A stretch of 64,000 nt of DNA from Micromonospora sp. RP3T (GTDB lineage Bacteria > Actinomycetota > Actinomycetes > Mycobacteriales > Micromonosporaceae). The notes beneath the pieces were generated by a model. The model made no database searches. It saw only the letters and a program-made list of their open reading frames with translations, and had not been told where the DNA came from. Below, one piece after another: positions 23,939 to 33,164 of this stretch (position 1 is the stretch's first letter; each line of letters begins with the position of its first letter). The stretch lies in the NCBI RefSeq assembly GCF_003027925.1, contig NZ_PYPS01000005.1, positions 124,001 to 188,000 on the forward strand, in the 5' to 3' direction. The position numbers and the translations under genes are program-made.

Positions 23939-25165
23939 ATGACCGACACCAACTGGGCCGGCAACGTCCGTTGGTCGGCCCGGACCCGGCACCGGCCGAC
24001 CTCCCTCGACGAACTGCGCCGGCTGGTCGCCGGGGCGGACCGGGTCCGGGCCGTCGGCACCGGCCACTCGTTCAACCGGCTGGGCGACACCACGGGCGTC
24101 CAGGTCGCGCTGGACGGGTTGCCGCCCACCGTCGCGCTCGACCCTGACCGCGGCACCGTCACGGTCGCCGCCGGCCTGCGCCACGGCGACCTGGCCACCA
24201 CACTGCACGCCCAGGGGTACGCGCTGGCGAACCTCGCCTCGCTGCCGCACATCTCGGTGGCCGGCTCGGTCGCCACCGCCACCCACGGCTCCGGTGTCGC
24301 CAACCGCAACCTGGCCGCCGCCGTCGCCGCGGTCGAACTGGTCACCGCCGACGGCGACCTGCTCACCGTCGACCGGACCGACAGCCGGTTCGCCGGCCTG
24401 GTGGTCAACCTCGGCGCGCTGGGCGTGGTCACCCGGCTCACGCTCGACGTGGTCGGAACGTTCACGGTGCGGCAGTACGTCCGGCTCGGCCTGCCCCGCG
24501 CCGCGCTCGACGAGGCGCTGGACGCCGCGTACAGCGTCAGCGTGTTCACCGGCTGGCGGTCGGCGCGCTTCGACCAGGTGTGGATCAAGCAGCTCGCCGA
24601 CCAGGCGCCGCCGCCGGCCGACTGGCTGGACACGGCGGCGGCCGAGACGCCGCAGCACCCGGTGCCCGGCATGTCACCCGAGCACTGCACCGCCCAGTTC
24701 GGCGAGCCCGGCCCGTGGCACGAGCGGCTGCCGCACTTCCGGCTCGGCTTCACCCCGAGCAGCGGCGACGAGTTGCAGTCCGAGTGGCACGTGGCCCGCG
24801 CCGACGCGGCGGCGGCGCTCGCCGCGCTCGACCCGGTCGCCGAGCGGATCGCCGCCGTGCTCCAGATCTGCGAGCTGCGTACGGTGGCCGCCGACGAACT
24901 GTGGCTGAGCCCGAACTTCCGCCGGGACACGCTGGCGCTGCACTTCACCTGGATCGGCGACCCGGCGGCGGTCGCGCCGGTGCTGGCCGAGGTGGAGCAG
25001 CGGCTCGCCCCGTTCGCGCCGCGCCCGCACTGGGGCAAGCTGTTCGACCGGGACCCGGCCGCCGCGTACCCCCGGCACGCCGACTTCGTCGCGCTGCTGC
25101 GCGAGTTCGACCCGGCCGGGAAGTTCCGCACCGCGGAGCTGGACCGCTACTTCCCCCGCGACTGA
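23939..25165 (+). CDS. FAD-linked alditol oxidase (AldO-like)
   Basis: 408 residues from ATG 23939 (MTDTNWAGNVRWSA); an ATG four codons upstream is less likely. The sequence closely follows Streptomyces AldO: GTGHSFNRLGDT holds the histidine (H43) that takes the covalent 8-alpha flavin link, LASLPHISVAGSVATATHGSG is the FAD-binding block (read in two parts), and HPVPGM, PGPWHERLPHFR, SGDELQSEWHV and RPHWGKLF continue in the same order. AldO oxidises xylitol, sorbitol and other alditols to aldoses with O2, giving H2O2. No secretion signal is present. It is probably monocistronic. Confidence 0.88.
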   Translation: MTDTNWAGNVRWSARTRHRPTSLDELRRLVAGADRVRAVGTGHSFNRLGDTTGVQVALDGLPPTVALDPDRGTVTVAAGLRHGDLATTLHAQGYALANLASLPHISVAGSVATATHGSGVANRNLAAAVAAVELVTADGDLLTVDRTDSRFAGLVVNLGALGVVTRLTLDVVGTFTVRQYVRLGLPRAALDEALDAAYSVSVFTGWRSARFDQVWIKQLADQAPPPADWLDTAAAETPQHPVPGMSPEHCTAQFGEPGPWHERLPHFRLGFTPSSGDELQSEWHVARADAAAALAALDPVAERIAAVLQICELRTVAADELWLSPNFRRDTLALHFTWIGDPAAVAPVLAEVEQRLAPFAPRPHWGKLFDRDPAAAYPRHADFVALLREFDPAGKFRTAELDRYFPRD

Positions 25166-25183
25166 CGGCCCACGGCGCGGCGG

Positions 25184-26323
25184 TCAGCGACCGGTGGACG
25201 TCTGCTGACGCAGGCTGCCGCGCTGCACCGCGCGGCTGATGTCGCTGGGCGAGACGATCCCGACCAACTGGTCGTCGATCACCACCAGCGCCCGGCCGTC
25301 GGTGCACTCGTTGAGCCGGGGGAGCAGGTCGGTGAGCTGCTCCTCCGGGCGGGCGAGCACCAGCTCGTCGGCCCGGCAGGACACCTCGGCCAGCGTGGTG
25401 GACGCGCGGCGGTCCGGCGCGGTGCCGCGTACCCGGTCGAGGGTGACCAGACCGACCGGTCGGCCGTCGGCGGTCAGCGGCAGCGCCGAGTGCCGGTACG
25501 CGAACAGGTAGTGGTCGACGAAGTCGGCCACTGTCAGGTCACCGGACGCGGTCTGCGGCTGCGGCGTCATGACGTCGCCGACCCGGACGCCGCGCAGCGC
25601 GTCGCCGACCCGCGCCTGCCGCTCCTCCTGCCCGGCCGCGCCGATCAGGAACCAACCGATCAGCGCCAGCCAGAGCCCACCGAAACCGGCGCCGCTGAGG
25701 AACCGCCACAGCCCGAGCCCGATCAGCACGATGCCCAGCACCCGGCCGGCGCCGGCGGCCACCACCGAGGCGCGGGTCCGGTCGCCGGTGGCCTTCCACA
25801 CCGCCGCCCGCAGCAACCGGCCGCCGTCCAGCGGCGCGGCCGGCAGCACGTTGAAGAGCGCCAGCAGCACGTTGATGCCGGCCAGCCAGGAAAGCGCGCC
25901 GAGCAGCAGACCGTGCCCGCCGGCCACCGCGACGGCTACCGCGATCGCGCCGAACACCACGCCGATGATCAGGCTGACCAGCGGCCCGACGCCGGCGATC
26001 CGCAGCTCGGCGCCGGGATCCCTCGCCTCGCCCTTCAGCTCGGCGACGCCGCCGAAGAGCCAGAGCGTGATGCCCTCGACCTCGATGCCGTTGCGCTTGG
26101 CCACCACCGCGTGCGACACCTCGTGGGCGAGCAGGCCGAGGAAGAAGACCACCGCGGCGGCCAGGCCGGCCGCGACGTAGGCGATCGTGGAGTGGCCGGG
26201 GTACGAGCGCGGGAACAGGCTGGCCGACAGCGTCCAGGCGATCAGCACGAAGATGACCAGGACACTCCAGTTGACGCCGACGGGTACGCCCGCGACCCGG
26301 CCGAGCCGGAAACTCGCCCTCAT
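25184..26323 (-). CDS. Site-2 protease-type zinc metalloprotease with CBS domains (M50B)
   Basis: 379 residues. Membrane core of six predicted helices with the zinc motif HEVSH at 67-71 and the distal LPAAPLDGGRLLRA (Asp ligand) near residue 160. After about residue 240 come two CBS domains (VGDVMTPQPQTASGDLTVADFV; LVVIDDQLVGIVSPSDISRAV). This matches Rip3-like proteases of actinobacteria, which cut membrane-embedded anti-sigma factors or remnants of other membrane proteins, with CBS domains that may sense adenylates. It converges with the alditol oxidase gene, 18 bp apart. Confidence 0.93.
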   Translation of the reverse strand: MRASFRLGRVAGVPVGVNWSVLVIFVLIAWTLSASLFPRSYPGHSTIAYVAAGLAAAVVFFLGLLAHEVSHAVVAKRNGIEVEGITLWLFGGVAELKGEARDPGAELRIAGVGPLVSLIIGVVFGAIAVAVAVAGGHGLLLGALSWLAGINVLLALFNVLPAAPLDGGRLLRAAVWKATGDRTRASVVAAGAGRVLGIVLIGLGLWRFLSGAGFGGLWLALIGWFLIGAAGQEERQARVGDALRGVRVGDVMTPQPQTASGDLTVADFVDHYLFAYRHSALPLTADGRPVGLVTLDRVRGTAPDRRASTTLAEVSCRADELVLARPEEQLTDLLPRLNECTDGRALVVIDDQLVGIVSPSDISRAVQRGSLRQQTSTGR

Positions 26324-26384
26324 CGCTCCGTCTTACCCAGCGCGCCGCTCCGGTAACGGAGTATGCGCCGACTATGCTGAGAGT

Positions 26385-26669
26385 ATGACGCGCCGTATCA
26401 CGATCAGCCTGCCCGACGACGTCGCCGAGTACGTCGAGCGTTCGCAGGGCACGACGTCCGGGTTCATCGCGGACGTGCTGCGGCGGAAGATGCGTGCCGA
26501 CGGGCTGCGGGCCCGGTGGGCCGAGCACGGCTACGTGGTGACCGACGCGGACGTCGAGCGCGCCCGCCGCCGGCTGGCGGAACTACCGCCCATCACCGAT
26601 GAGCAGCACGACCGGAACATGCGGTGGCTCCGCCAGTTCGGCGACGACGAGGGAAGTGCGGCGGCGTGA
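26385..26669 (+). CDS. Ribbon-helix-helix antitoxin
   Basis: 94 residues from ATG 26385 with GAGAG close upstream. The N-terminus TRRITISLPDDVAEYVERSQG is a ribbon-helix-helix DNA-binding domain; the rest (RARWAEHGYVVTDADVERARRRLAEL) is charged and would wrap the toxin. It overlaps the PIN-domain gene by 4 bp (GTGA), the usual antitoxin-first arrangement. Three short GTATG/CTATG repeats sit in the 40 bp before the start and may be the autoregulatory site. Confidence 0.85.
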   Translation: MTRRITISLPDDVAEYVERSQGTTSGFIADVLRRKMRADGLRARWAEHGYVVTDADVERARRRLAELPPITDEQHDRNMRWLRQFGDDEGSAAA

Positions 26670-27079
26670 ACGGGCTCGTCCTGGACACCTCCGCCCTGCT
26701 CGCCTACGCCTCCGGGGACAGCGTCGAGCCCGGGGCGCTGTTGACCCTCGCGCAGGAGGACCCGACGCAGGACGTGTGGATCCCCGCGCTGTGCCTGGGC
26801 CAGGCGCAGCTCCAGCTCGCCGGGACGCCGGCGACCGACCTGCTCGATCTGCTTCTGGACACCGACCGGGACATCCAGGTCGCGGTCTACGACGGCCCGA
26901 CCAGTCGGCGGGTGGCCCGGATCGCGGCGAGCTGCAAGGTGCCCCTCGACGTGGCCCACGCCGTCGCCACCGCCGTCCTCTACCGCTGTTACCTGGTGAC
27001 TCGGGACGCCTCGACGGTGGCTGCGGTGGCCCCACCCGACCTGGAACTCCTCGACATTTCCGACTCCTGGGAGTCCTAG
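26666..27079 (+). CDS. PIN-domain toxin (VapC-like ribonuclease)
   Basis: 137 residues from GTG 26666, preceded by GAGGGAAG in the antitoxin gene. GLVLDTSALLAYASG gives the first catalytic Asp; VPLDVAHAVATAVLYRCYLVTRDAS provides the later acidic residues of the PIN site. The second acidic position in the middle of the protein is less clear. It should cleave RNA when freed from the ribbon-helix-helix antitoxin. Its stop codon overlaps that of the convergent VOC gene by 4 bp (CTAG). Confidence 0.85.
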   Translation: MNGLVLDTSALLAYASGDSVEPGALLTLAQEDPTQDVWIPALCLGQAQLQLAGTPATDLLDLLLDTDRDIQVAVYDGPTSRRVARIAASCKVPLDVAHAVATAVLYRCYLVTRDASTVAAVAPPDLELLDISDSWES

Positions 27080-27489
27080 CGGTGGCAGACCGCCTCCAGG
27101 TTGATGCCGTGCGGGTCCCGCACGAAGGCGCCGTAGTAGTCGTCGTGGTACTCGGGATGCACGGCGGGCGTCAGCAGTGACGTGGCGCCGGCGTCGAGCG
27201 CGGCGCGGTGGAAGCTGGCGACGTCCTCGCGGGTGTCGACGGTGAAGGCCAGGTGCATGTTCGTGCCGACCGTGCCGCCGTCGATGAGCCAGAAGTACGG
27301 CTTCACCCCGGCCAGCCCGAAGCCGGTCATGGCGGTCGGCTGGTTCGGGGTCGCGTTCGGCGGGATCTGGAGCATCTTGCTGATCCCGATGCTGGCCAGC
27401 ACGGGCTCGTAGAAGGCCACCGCGGCGGCGAGGTCGGGCACGGCGACGTTGAGGTGGTCGATTCTGGACCCGGAGCGATCAAGACTCAT
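27076..27489 (-). CDS. VOC-family (glyoxalase/bleomycin-resistance-like) protein
   Basis: 137 residues. IDHLNVAVPDLAAAVAFYEPVLASIG is the standard N-terminal VOC module (quoted in part), and YYGAFVRDPHGINLEAVCHR the C-terminal metal-binding strand with HG-N-x-E. Histidine at HLNV and glutamate at LEAV are probable metal ligands. It is close to the YaeR/lactoylglutathione-lyase-like group of unknown substrate. Ends tail to tail with the PIN toxin gene. Confidence 0.9.
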   Translation of the reverse strand: MSLDRSGSRIDHLNVAVPDLAAAVAFYEPVLASIGISKMLQIPPNATPNQPTAMTGFGLAGVKPYFWLIDGGTVGTNMHLAFTVDTREDVASFHRAALDAGATSLLTPAVHPEYHDDYYGAFVRDPHGINLEAVCHR

Positions 27490-27528
27490 GGCGTGAGCTT
27501 GCCCCGGGTGGCGGTCACCCGGTGACCG

Positions 27529-28389
27529 CTACCCGGCCCGGTTGCGCCGGGGTGCCTCACTCACCACGGTCGGGGAGAACTCGTTGGCCGCCTCGACCGC
27601 CCACTCCAGCGCGTGGTCGGCCTCCGCCTCCCAGCCCGGTTCGCCGCCGACGAAGTGCGACCTGCCCGGGAACTCCCGGTAGCCCGTGATCGCGGTGGAA
27701 GCGCGGTAGAGGTTGGCGAGACTGCTGGCCAGCGACGGCGGGATCACGTGGTCCTCGCCACCGGCGGTGATCAGCAGCGGTGCCCGGTCGCTGCGCTTCT
27801 TGTCGATCTCGGTGGCCGAGTCCGGGTCCAGGTTGGCGAACGAGCCCTCGAACAGCACGTGCCCGGCGCCGGGTACGGCGTACCGCTGCCAGGCCGCGTC
27901 GGACTCCGCCCGGGTGAGCGTGTTGCCGAAGGCGTACCGGAAGTCCTCGGCGGTGAACGGGACCGCGCGGTGCCGGTTGGCCGGGTTGTGCAGGATGGAG
28001 AACCCGGAGCGCAACGTGCTCAGCGGCAGCTTGAGCACGCCCTTGACCGGCGCGGGGTGTACGCCGACGACGGCGGCGCCGAGCCGACGGTCCAGCAGCA
28101 GTTGGGCGATCAGACCGCCGAACGAGTGCCCCATGACGATCGGCGGTCGGGGCAGCTCCCGGATGATCGTCGCGTAGTGGTCGACGATGGTGGCGATCCG
28201 CTGGCCGGCGATCGGCGTGGGGTCGGCCCGCAGGTCTTCGACCTCGCGGTCCATGCCGGGCCAGGCCGGCGTGAGCACCCGGAAGCCGCGCGCCGTGTAG
28301 CGGTCGGCCCAGCGCTCCCAACTTCGCGACGTCATCCAAAGCCCGTGGATGAGCACGATCGTGTCGACGCGTCCGGTCGGTACGCCCAT
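27529..28389 (-). CDS. Alpha/beta hydrolase
   Basis: 286 residues from the ATG at 28389. Oxyanion strand VLIHGLWMTSRSWERW, nucleophile elbow GHSFGG (Ser), acid region LLITAGGEDHVIPPS (Asp) and catalytic His in FPGRSHFVGGEPGW make a complete triad. No signal peptide. The W-M-T-S-R-SW pattern places it near haloalkane/ester hydrolases of unknown substrate. It has its own upstream region containing a dispersed GGGGCCCC repeat, shared with the divergent ABC exporter. Confidence 0.9.
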   Translation of the reverse strand: MGVPTGRVDTIVLIHGLWMTSRSWERWADRYTARGFRVLTPAWPGMDREVEDLRADPTPIAGQRIATIVDHYATIIRELPRPPIVMGHSFGGLIAQLLLDRRLGAAVVGVHPAPVKGVLKLPLSTLRSGFSILHNPANRHRAVPFTAEDFRYAFGNTLTRAESDAAWQRYAVPGAGHVLFEGSFANLDPDSATEIDKKRSDRAPLLITAGGEDHVIPPSLASSLANLYRASTAITGYREFPGRSHFVGGEPGWEAEADHALEWAVEAANEFSPTVVSEAPRRNRAG

Positions 28390-28434
28390 GCCGCGGGTTA
28401 CCCGGCCCGGCGCCCCTCACTCCCGACGCGGCTC

Positions 28435-28488
28435 GTCAAGAGGGGGCCCCTTCTATACCGGAGGCGTTAACAGGGGGCCCCTGCTTAC
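28435..28488. repeat. Dispersed palindromic repeat, copy A
   Basis: Two GGGGGCCCC half-sites separated by TATACCGGAGGCGTTAA. It lies between the divergent hydrolase (start 28389) and ABC exporter (start 28564) genes. One of four related copies of about 54 bp in this window (others at 32074, 39536 and 42233). Confidence 0.8.
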
Positions 28489-28563
28489 ACCTGACAAATG
28501 TCACGGGCGAGAGGTGACGGGCGCTCCGGGGGCCGGGGCGTCGCGGGTCGGAGCATCATGGGT

Positions 28564-29451
<888 letters not shown>

Positions 29452-29473
29452 CCGACCTACCCGGGAGCCTCGC

Positions 29474-30280
29474 ATGACCGCCACCACCTCACCCGACACC
29501 ACCACCGGCACGCGCCGGGCCGACCGCCGGCCGCCCGCCCTCGGTGGCTTCTCCGCCGCTGTGCTCGCCATCGAGATCCGCCGGGTGCTGCGCAACCGTC
29601 GCACGCTGATGTTCATCCTGGTCATGCCGGCGGTCTTCTTCCTCCTGTTCGGACTGCCGTCGCGCGGCGACACGCTCGACAACGGCCTGCCGGTCACCGG
29701 CTGGATCATGATCAGCCTGGCCGTGTACGCGGCCATGGTGGCCACCACCAGCGCCGGCGCGGCCGTCGCCACCGAGCGTGCGCTGGGCTGGAGCCGGCAG
29801 TTGCGGCTGACCCCGCTGCGCCCGGCCGCGTACGTGGCGACGAAGGTGGCCACCGCGATGGTGCTCGGGCTGCTCGGCGTGCTCGTCGAGTTCGGCGTCG
29901 GCGCCGCCTCCGGGGTGCGGTTGCCGGTCCACGTGTGGCTGGAGTCCGGCCTGACCGCGTGGATCGGCTCGCTGGTCTTCGCCGCGTTCGGTCTGTTCGT
30001 CGGCTACCTCGCCCCGGCCGAGAACGTCATGCAGTTCATGGGCCCGGCGCTGGCCATCCTGGCCATGCTGGGCGGCCTGTTCGTTCCGCTCGATCTGCTG
30101 CCCGACGTGATGCGGCAGATCGCCAAGTTCACCCCGGTGTACGGGGTCGGTCAGCTCGCTCGCGCGCCGCTGACCGGCACCGGGGTGGACTGGGCGGCGG
30201 TCGGCAACGTGGCCGCCTGGACCGCGTTCTTCGGTCTCGGCGCGGCCCGCCTGTTCCGCCGCGACACCACCCGGGTCTGA
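29474..30280 (+). CDS. ABC-2 type exporter permease
   Basis: 268 residues, with GGGAG upstream of ATG 29474. An early AIEIRRVLRNRRTLMF interface helix is followed by six membrane segments (ILVMPAVFFLLFG, WIMISLAVYAAMVATTSAGAA, ATERALGWSRQLRLTPLRPAAYVATKV, GLLGVLVEFGVGAASGV and later helices). The block NVMQFMGPALAILAMLGGLFVPLDLLPDVM is the usual penultimate helix and loop. Partner of the preceding ATPase. Confidence 0.92.
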   Translation: MTATTSPDTTTGTRRADRRPPALGGFSAAVLAIEIRRVLRNRRTLMFILVMPAVFFLLFGLPSRGDTLDNGLPVTGWIMISLAVYAAMVATTSAGAAVATERALGWSRQLRLTPLRPAAYVATKVATAMVLGLLGVLVEFGVGAASGVRLPVHVWLESGLTAWIGSLVFAAFGLFVGYLAPAENVMQFMGPALAILAMLGGLFVPLDLLPDVMRQIAKFTPVYGVGQLARAPLTGTGVDWAAVGNVAAWTAFFGLGAARLFRRDTTRV

Positions 30281-30309
30281 CCGGGGCGGCGGGCACTAGC
30301 GTGGTGGGC

Positions 30310-31455
30310 GTGACGTTGCCGACCGCCCCGGCCCGGCCGGTGAACCGCCACTGGCGGTTCACCGGCTGGCTGCTGGCGGCGGTCTGGCTGTTCTTCCTCA
30401 ACATCCCGTTCGTCACCGCCCTGCACCAGCCGGAGCTGTGGCGGCGGCTGCTCGGGCTCGCCTCGGTGATCGTGTTCGCCGTGGCGTACGTGCTGATCTT
30501 CGAGTGGGGTCGGGCCCGCCGGCAGCAGCACCGCCCGATCCCGGCCGACCGGGCCCGGCTGCTGATCGCGGTGCTGCTCGCGATCGGCCTGGCCGGCATC
30601 CCGGGCACCGGCGGCGACTGGCTGACCACACTGGTCTTCGTGGCCGCCGCCGCGGTGTTCCTGCTGCCGTCGGTGGAGGCGCTGGTCGTGGTGGTGCTGG
30701 CCGCGGCGACCCCGCCGGTTACGTCGCGCCTGGTGCCCGGCTGGGAGTCGGAGAGCACTGTCGTCTTCGCGGTGCTGCTCGCCTCGTTCGCCATGTTCGG
30801 GGTGAGCCGGCTGGCCCAGCGCAACGGCGAACTCCAGGCCGCGCAGGCCGAGATCCGCCGGCTCGCGGTGGCCGAGGAGCGCGCCCGCACCGCCCGGGAC
30901 CTGCACGACATCCTCGGGCACTCGCTGACCGTGGTGGCGGTGAAGGCCGAGCTTGCCGGCCGGCTGCTGGAGCTGGACCCGGCGCGGGCGGCCGTCGAGA
31001 TCGCCGACGTGGAGCGGCTGGCCCGGGAGGCGCTGGCCGACGTGCGGGGCACCGTCGGGGCGTACCGCGGGGTGGATCTGGCGTCCGAGGTGGCCGGCGC
31101 CCGGTCGGCGCTGGCCGCCGCGGGCATCGTCGCGGAGCTGCCGAAGTCGGTGCCGGAGCTGCCGGCGGACCGGGACGAACTGTTCGGCTGGGCGGTCCGC
31201 GAAGGGGTGACGAACGTGGTGCGACACAGCGGCGCGCGGCGCTGCGTGATCCGGGTGGACCCGGCGGGGGTGGAGGTCCGCGACGACGGCCGGGGACCGG
31301 CCGGCGAGTCGGCGGGCGCCGGGCACGGGCTGGTCGGGCTGCGGGAACGGGCGGCCCGGTTGGACGCCACCGTGACGGTGGCGCGGGCGGCCGGCGGGCG
31401 CGGTTTCCTGCTCCGGGTCACGGTGCCGGGCCCCGACGGAAGGACACCCGGATGA
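30310..31455 (+). CDS. Sensor histidine kinase (HisKA_3/NarX type)
   Basis: About 381 residues. Three in-frame GTGs (30301, 30304, 30310) compete; I use the last. Five or six N-terminal membrane helices (WLLAAVWLFFLNIPFVTAL, VIVFAVAYVLIFEW, LIAVLLAIGLAGI, VFVAAAAVFLLPSVEALVVVVLAA, in part) leave almost no external loop, as in DesK/LiaS-type sensors that read the membrane itself. The phosphorylated His lies in ARDLHDILGHSLTVV, and the ATPase has REGVTNVVRHS and GHGLVGLRERA. It is translated into the response regulator with a 4-bp overlap and probably senses the substrate or membrane stress handled by the upstream ABC exporter. Confidence 0.93.
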   Translation: MTLPTAPARPVNRHWRFTGWLLAAVWLFFLNIPFVTALHQPELWRRLLGLASVIVFAVAYVLIFEWGRARRQQHRPIPADRARLLIAVLLAIGLAGIPGTGGDWLTTLVFVAAAAVFLLPSVEALVVVVLAAATPPVTSRLVPGWESESTVVFAVLLASFAMFGVSRLAQRNGELQAAQAEIRRLAVAEERARTARDLHDILGHSLTVVAVKAELAGRLLELDPARAAVEIADVERLAREALADVRGTVGAYRGVDLASEVAGARSALAAAGIVAELPKSVPELPADRDELFGWAVREGVTNVVRHSGARRCVIRVDPAGVEVRDDGRGPAGESAGAGHGLVGLRERAARLDATVTVARAAGGRGFLLRVTVPGPDGRTPG

Positions 31456-32072
31456 CCACGCCGATCAGGCTGCTGCTCGCCGACGACCAGGCGCTGGTCC
31501 GGGGTGCGTTGGCCGCGCTGCTGTCGCTGGAACCGGACCTGACCGTGGTGGCGGAGGTGAGCCGCGGTGACGAGGTGGTGCCGGAGGCGCTGCGTACCCA
31601 CCCGGACGTGGCGCTGCTCGACGTGGAGATGCCCGGCCTGGACGGGGTGGCCGCCGCGGCGGCGCTGCGGGCGGCGCTGCCCGGGTGCCGGGTGCTGGTG
31701 GTGACCACGTTCGGTCGGCCCGGCTACCTGCGTCGGGCGATGGAGGCGGGCGCGAACGGCTTCGTGGTCAAGGACACCCCGGCCCGCCAGCTCGCCGACG
31801 CGGTCCGCCGGGTGCACGCCGGCCTGCGGGTGGTCGACCCGACGCTGGCCGCCGAGACGCTGGCCACCGGCGCGAGCCCGCTCACCGAGCGGGAGACCGA
31901 GGTGCTGCGGACGGCCCGGGGCGGCGGCACGGTGGCCGAGCTGGCGGCGACGCTGCACCTGTCCGAGGGCACCGTCCGCAACCATCTCTCGTCGGCCATC
32001 GGCAAGACCGGCGCCCGCAACCGCGCCGACGCGGTACGCCTGGCCGAAGCCAACGGCTGGCTGCTGGGGTGA
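31452..32072 (+). CDS. NarL/LuxR-type response regulator
   Basis: 206 residues, ATG 31452 overlapping the kinase stop (ATGA). Receiver domain with acidic pair LADDQ, phosphoacceptor Asp in ALLDVEMPGLDG, and conserved Lys in FVVKDTPA. The helix-turn-helix (LTERETEVLRTA, VAELAATLHLSEGTVRNHLSSAI) is complete. It should activate the ABC exporter operon in response to its cognate kinase. A repeat-derived hairpin follows the stop. Confidence 0.95.
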   Translation: MTTPIRLLLADDQALVRGALAALLSLEPDLTVVAEVSRGDEVVPEALRTHPDVALLDVEMPGLDGVAAAAALRAALPGCRVLVVTTFGRPGYLRRAMEAGANGFVVKDTPARQLADAVRRVHAGLRVVDPTLAAETLATGASPLTERETEVLRTARGGGTVAELAATLHLSEGTVRNHLSSAIGKTGARNRADAVRLAEANGWLLG

Positions 32073-32073
32073 A

Positions 32074-32152
32074 AGGCGGGGGCCCCGCTTAACGCATTCG
32101 GTAGAGGCGGGGGCCCCGCTTAACACCCACGTGTTAAGCGGGGCCCCCGCCT
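32074..32152. repeat. Dispersed palindromic repeat copy B with perfect 22-bp hairpin
   Basis: Begins 1 bp after the response-regulator stop. Two half-sites of the GGGGGCCCC repeat family flank ATTCGGTAGAG, and the second half is mirrored by an exact 22-bp inverted copy (32105-32126 against 32131-32152, loop CCAC). The hairpin is well placed to terminate the kinase/regulator operon. From 32156 a short tandem GCGGGCGA repeat follows. Confidence 0.85.
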
Positions 32153-32197
32153 AACAAGCGGGCGAGCGGGCGAGCGGGCAAGCGGGCGGCGGGGCGG

Positions 32198-33085
32198 TCA
32201 GGGGAGACGGTCGACGACCACGAAGCCGGTGCCGGGGGACAGCTCGGCGAGGAGTTGGCGTTGGGCGGCGCGGGTCAGCCGGATGCAGCCGTTGGTGACG
32301 TTCTTGCCGAGCGTGTCGTCGTTGTACCAGGTGTGCAGCCCGATGTGCGCGCCGCGCAGGCCGGTCGGCACCGCGTCCGGGTCGTCGGGGATCGCGCCGA
32401 GCGCGAAGATGTCGACGCCGCCGTAGACGTCCTGCGGCGGCGGGGTGCGGCCCAGGATGAACGTGCGCCCGAGCGGGGTGAGCTGTCCGGGCATGCCGAG
32501 GCTGACCGGCCAGGTGTGCACCGCGCGCCCGTCCCGCAGCCAGGTGAGCCGGTGCGTGCGGCGTTCCACCACGATCTGGTCGCGCAGCGCGACCGTGGTC
32601 CAGCCGCCTTCCGGCAGCCAGGCGACGGTGCGGTTCGCGGAGGGGAGCAGCACCGCGGTCCACCCGGCGCGGCGCTCGACGATCGGCACGGTCAGCGGGA
32701 CGTCGTTGATCGTCGGCGCGAGGAAGGCCCGGGGACGGCCGCCGGGCGCGTCGTACGCGGGGATCTTCCGGTCCGGCCGCGCGCCCTCGCGGAGCTGCCG
32801 GGTGTCGGCCGGCGTCGGGTCGGCGGGGAAGCCGCGCGGCGCCGGGTCGTAGGTGACCACCGGCAGGTCGGCGGGCGCGGGCGCGGCGGGCGGCACGGAC
32901 TCCACAGGCGACGGCCGCGGTGACGCCGGCCCGGTCGGGGCCGGTCCGGCGCCGACCGGTGTGGGCGCCGGCGTGCCGGTGAGCGCGTGACCGACCAGCA
33001 GCGCGGTGGCCAACAGCAGCGGTACGCCGAGCGCGGCGAACAACCAGCCGGGGATCCGCCGCCCGGTGACATGGTCATAGTGCAC
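32198..33085 (-). CDS. L,D-transpeptidase (YkuD), membrane-anchored
   Basis: 295 residues. Positive head and one membrane helix (PGWLFAALGVPLLLATALLVGHAL), a long Pro/Ala linker, a region with PAYDAPGGRPRAF that may be a small wall-binding fold, then the YkuD catalytic domain in the last 130 residues. Active-site sequence HIGLHTWYND and the cysteine in TNGCIRLT are intact. It makes 3-3 peptidoglycan cross-links or attaches proteins. It ends 46 bp from the repeat-derived hairpin. Confidence 0.92.
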   Translation of the reverse strand: MHYDHVTGRRIPGWLFAALGVPLLLATALLVGHALTGTPAPTPVGAGPAPTGPASPRPSPVESVPPAAPAPADLPVVTYDPAPRGFPADPTPADTRQLREGARPDRKIPAYDAPGGRPRAFLAPTINDVPLTVPIVERRAGWTAVLLPSANRTVAWLPEGGWTTVALRDQIVVERRTHRLTWLRDGRAVHTWPVSLGMPGQLTPLGRTFILGRTPPPQDVYGGVDIFALGAIPDDPDAVPTGLRGAHIGLHTWYNDDTLGKNVTNGCIRLTRAAQRQLLAELSPGTGFVVVDRLP

Positions 33086-33106
33086 GAAAGCGACTCTAAC
33101 CGAGAC

Positions 33107-33144
33107 GAAGCCCCCGCGCCGGAAACTGCCGGCACGGGGGCTTC
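33107..33144 (-). terminator. Terminator after the alpha-amylase gene
   Basis: Ten-base outer arms GAAGCCCCCG/CGGGGGCTTC plus an inner CGCCGG/GCCGGC pairing, beginning 21 bp beyond the amylase stop on the minus strand. It also insulates the L,D-transpeptidase promoter. Confidence 0.7.
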
Positions 33145-33164
33145 ACTCGGCGGTACGGGCGAGG

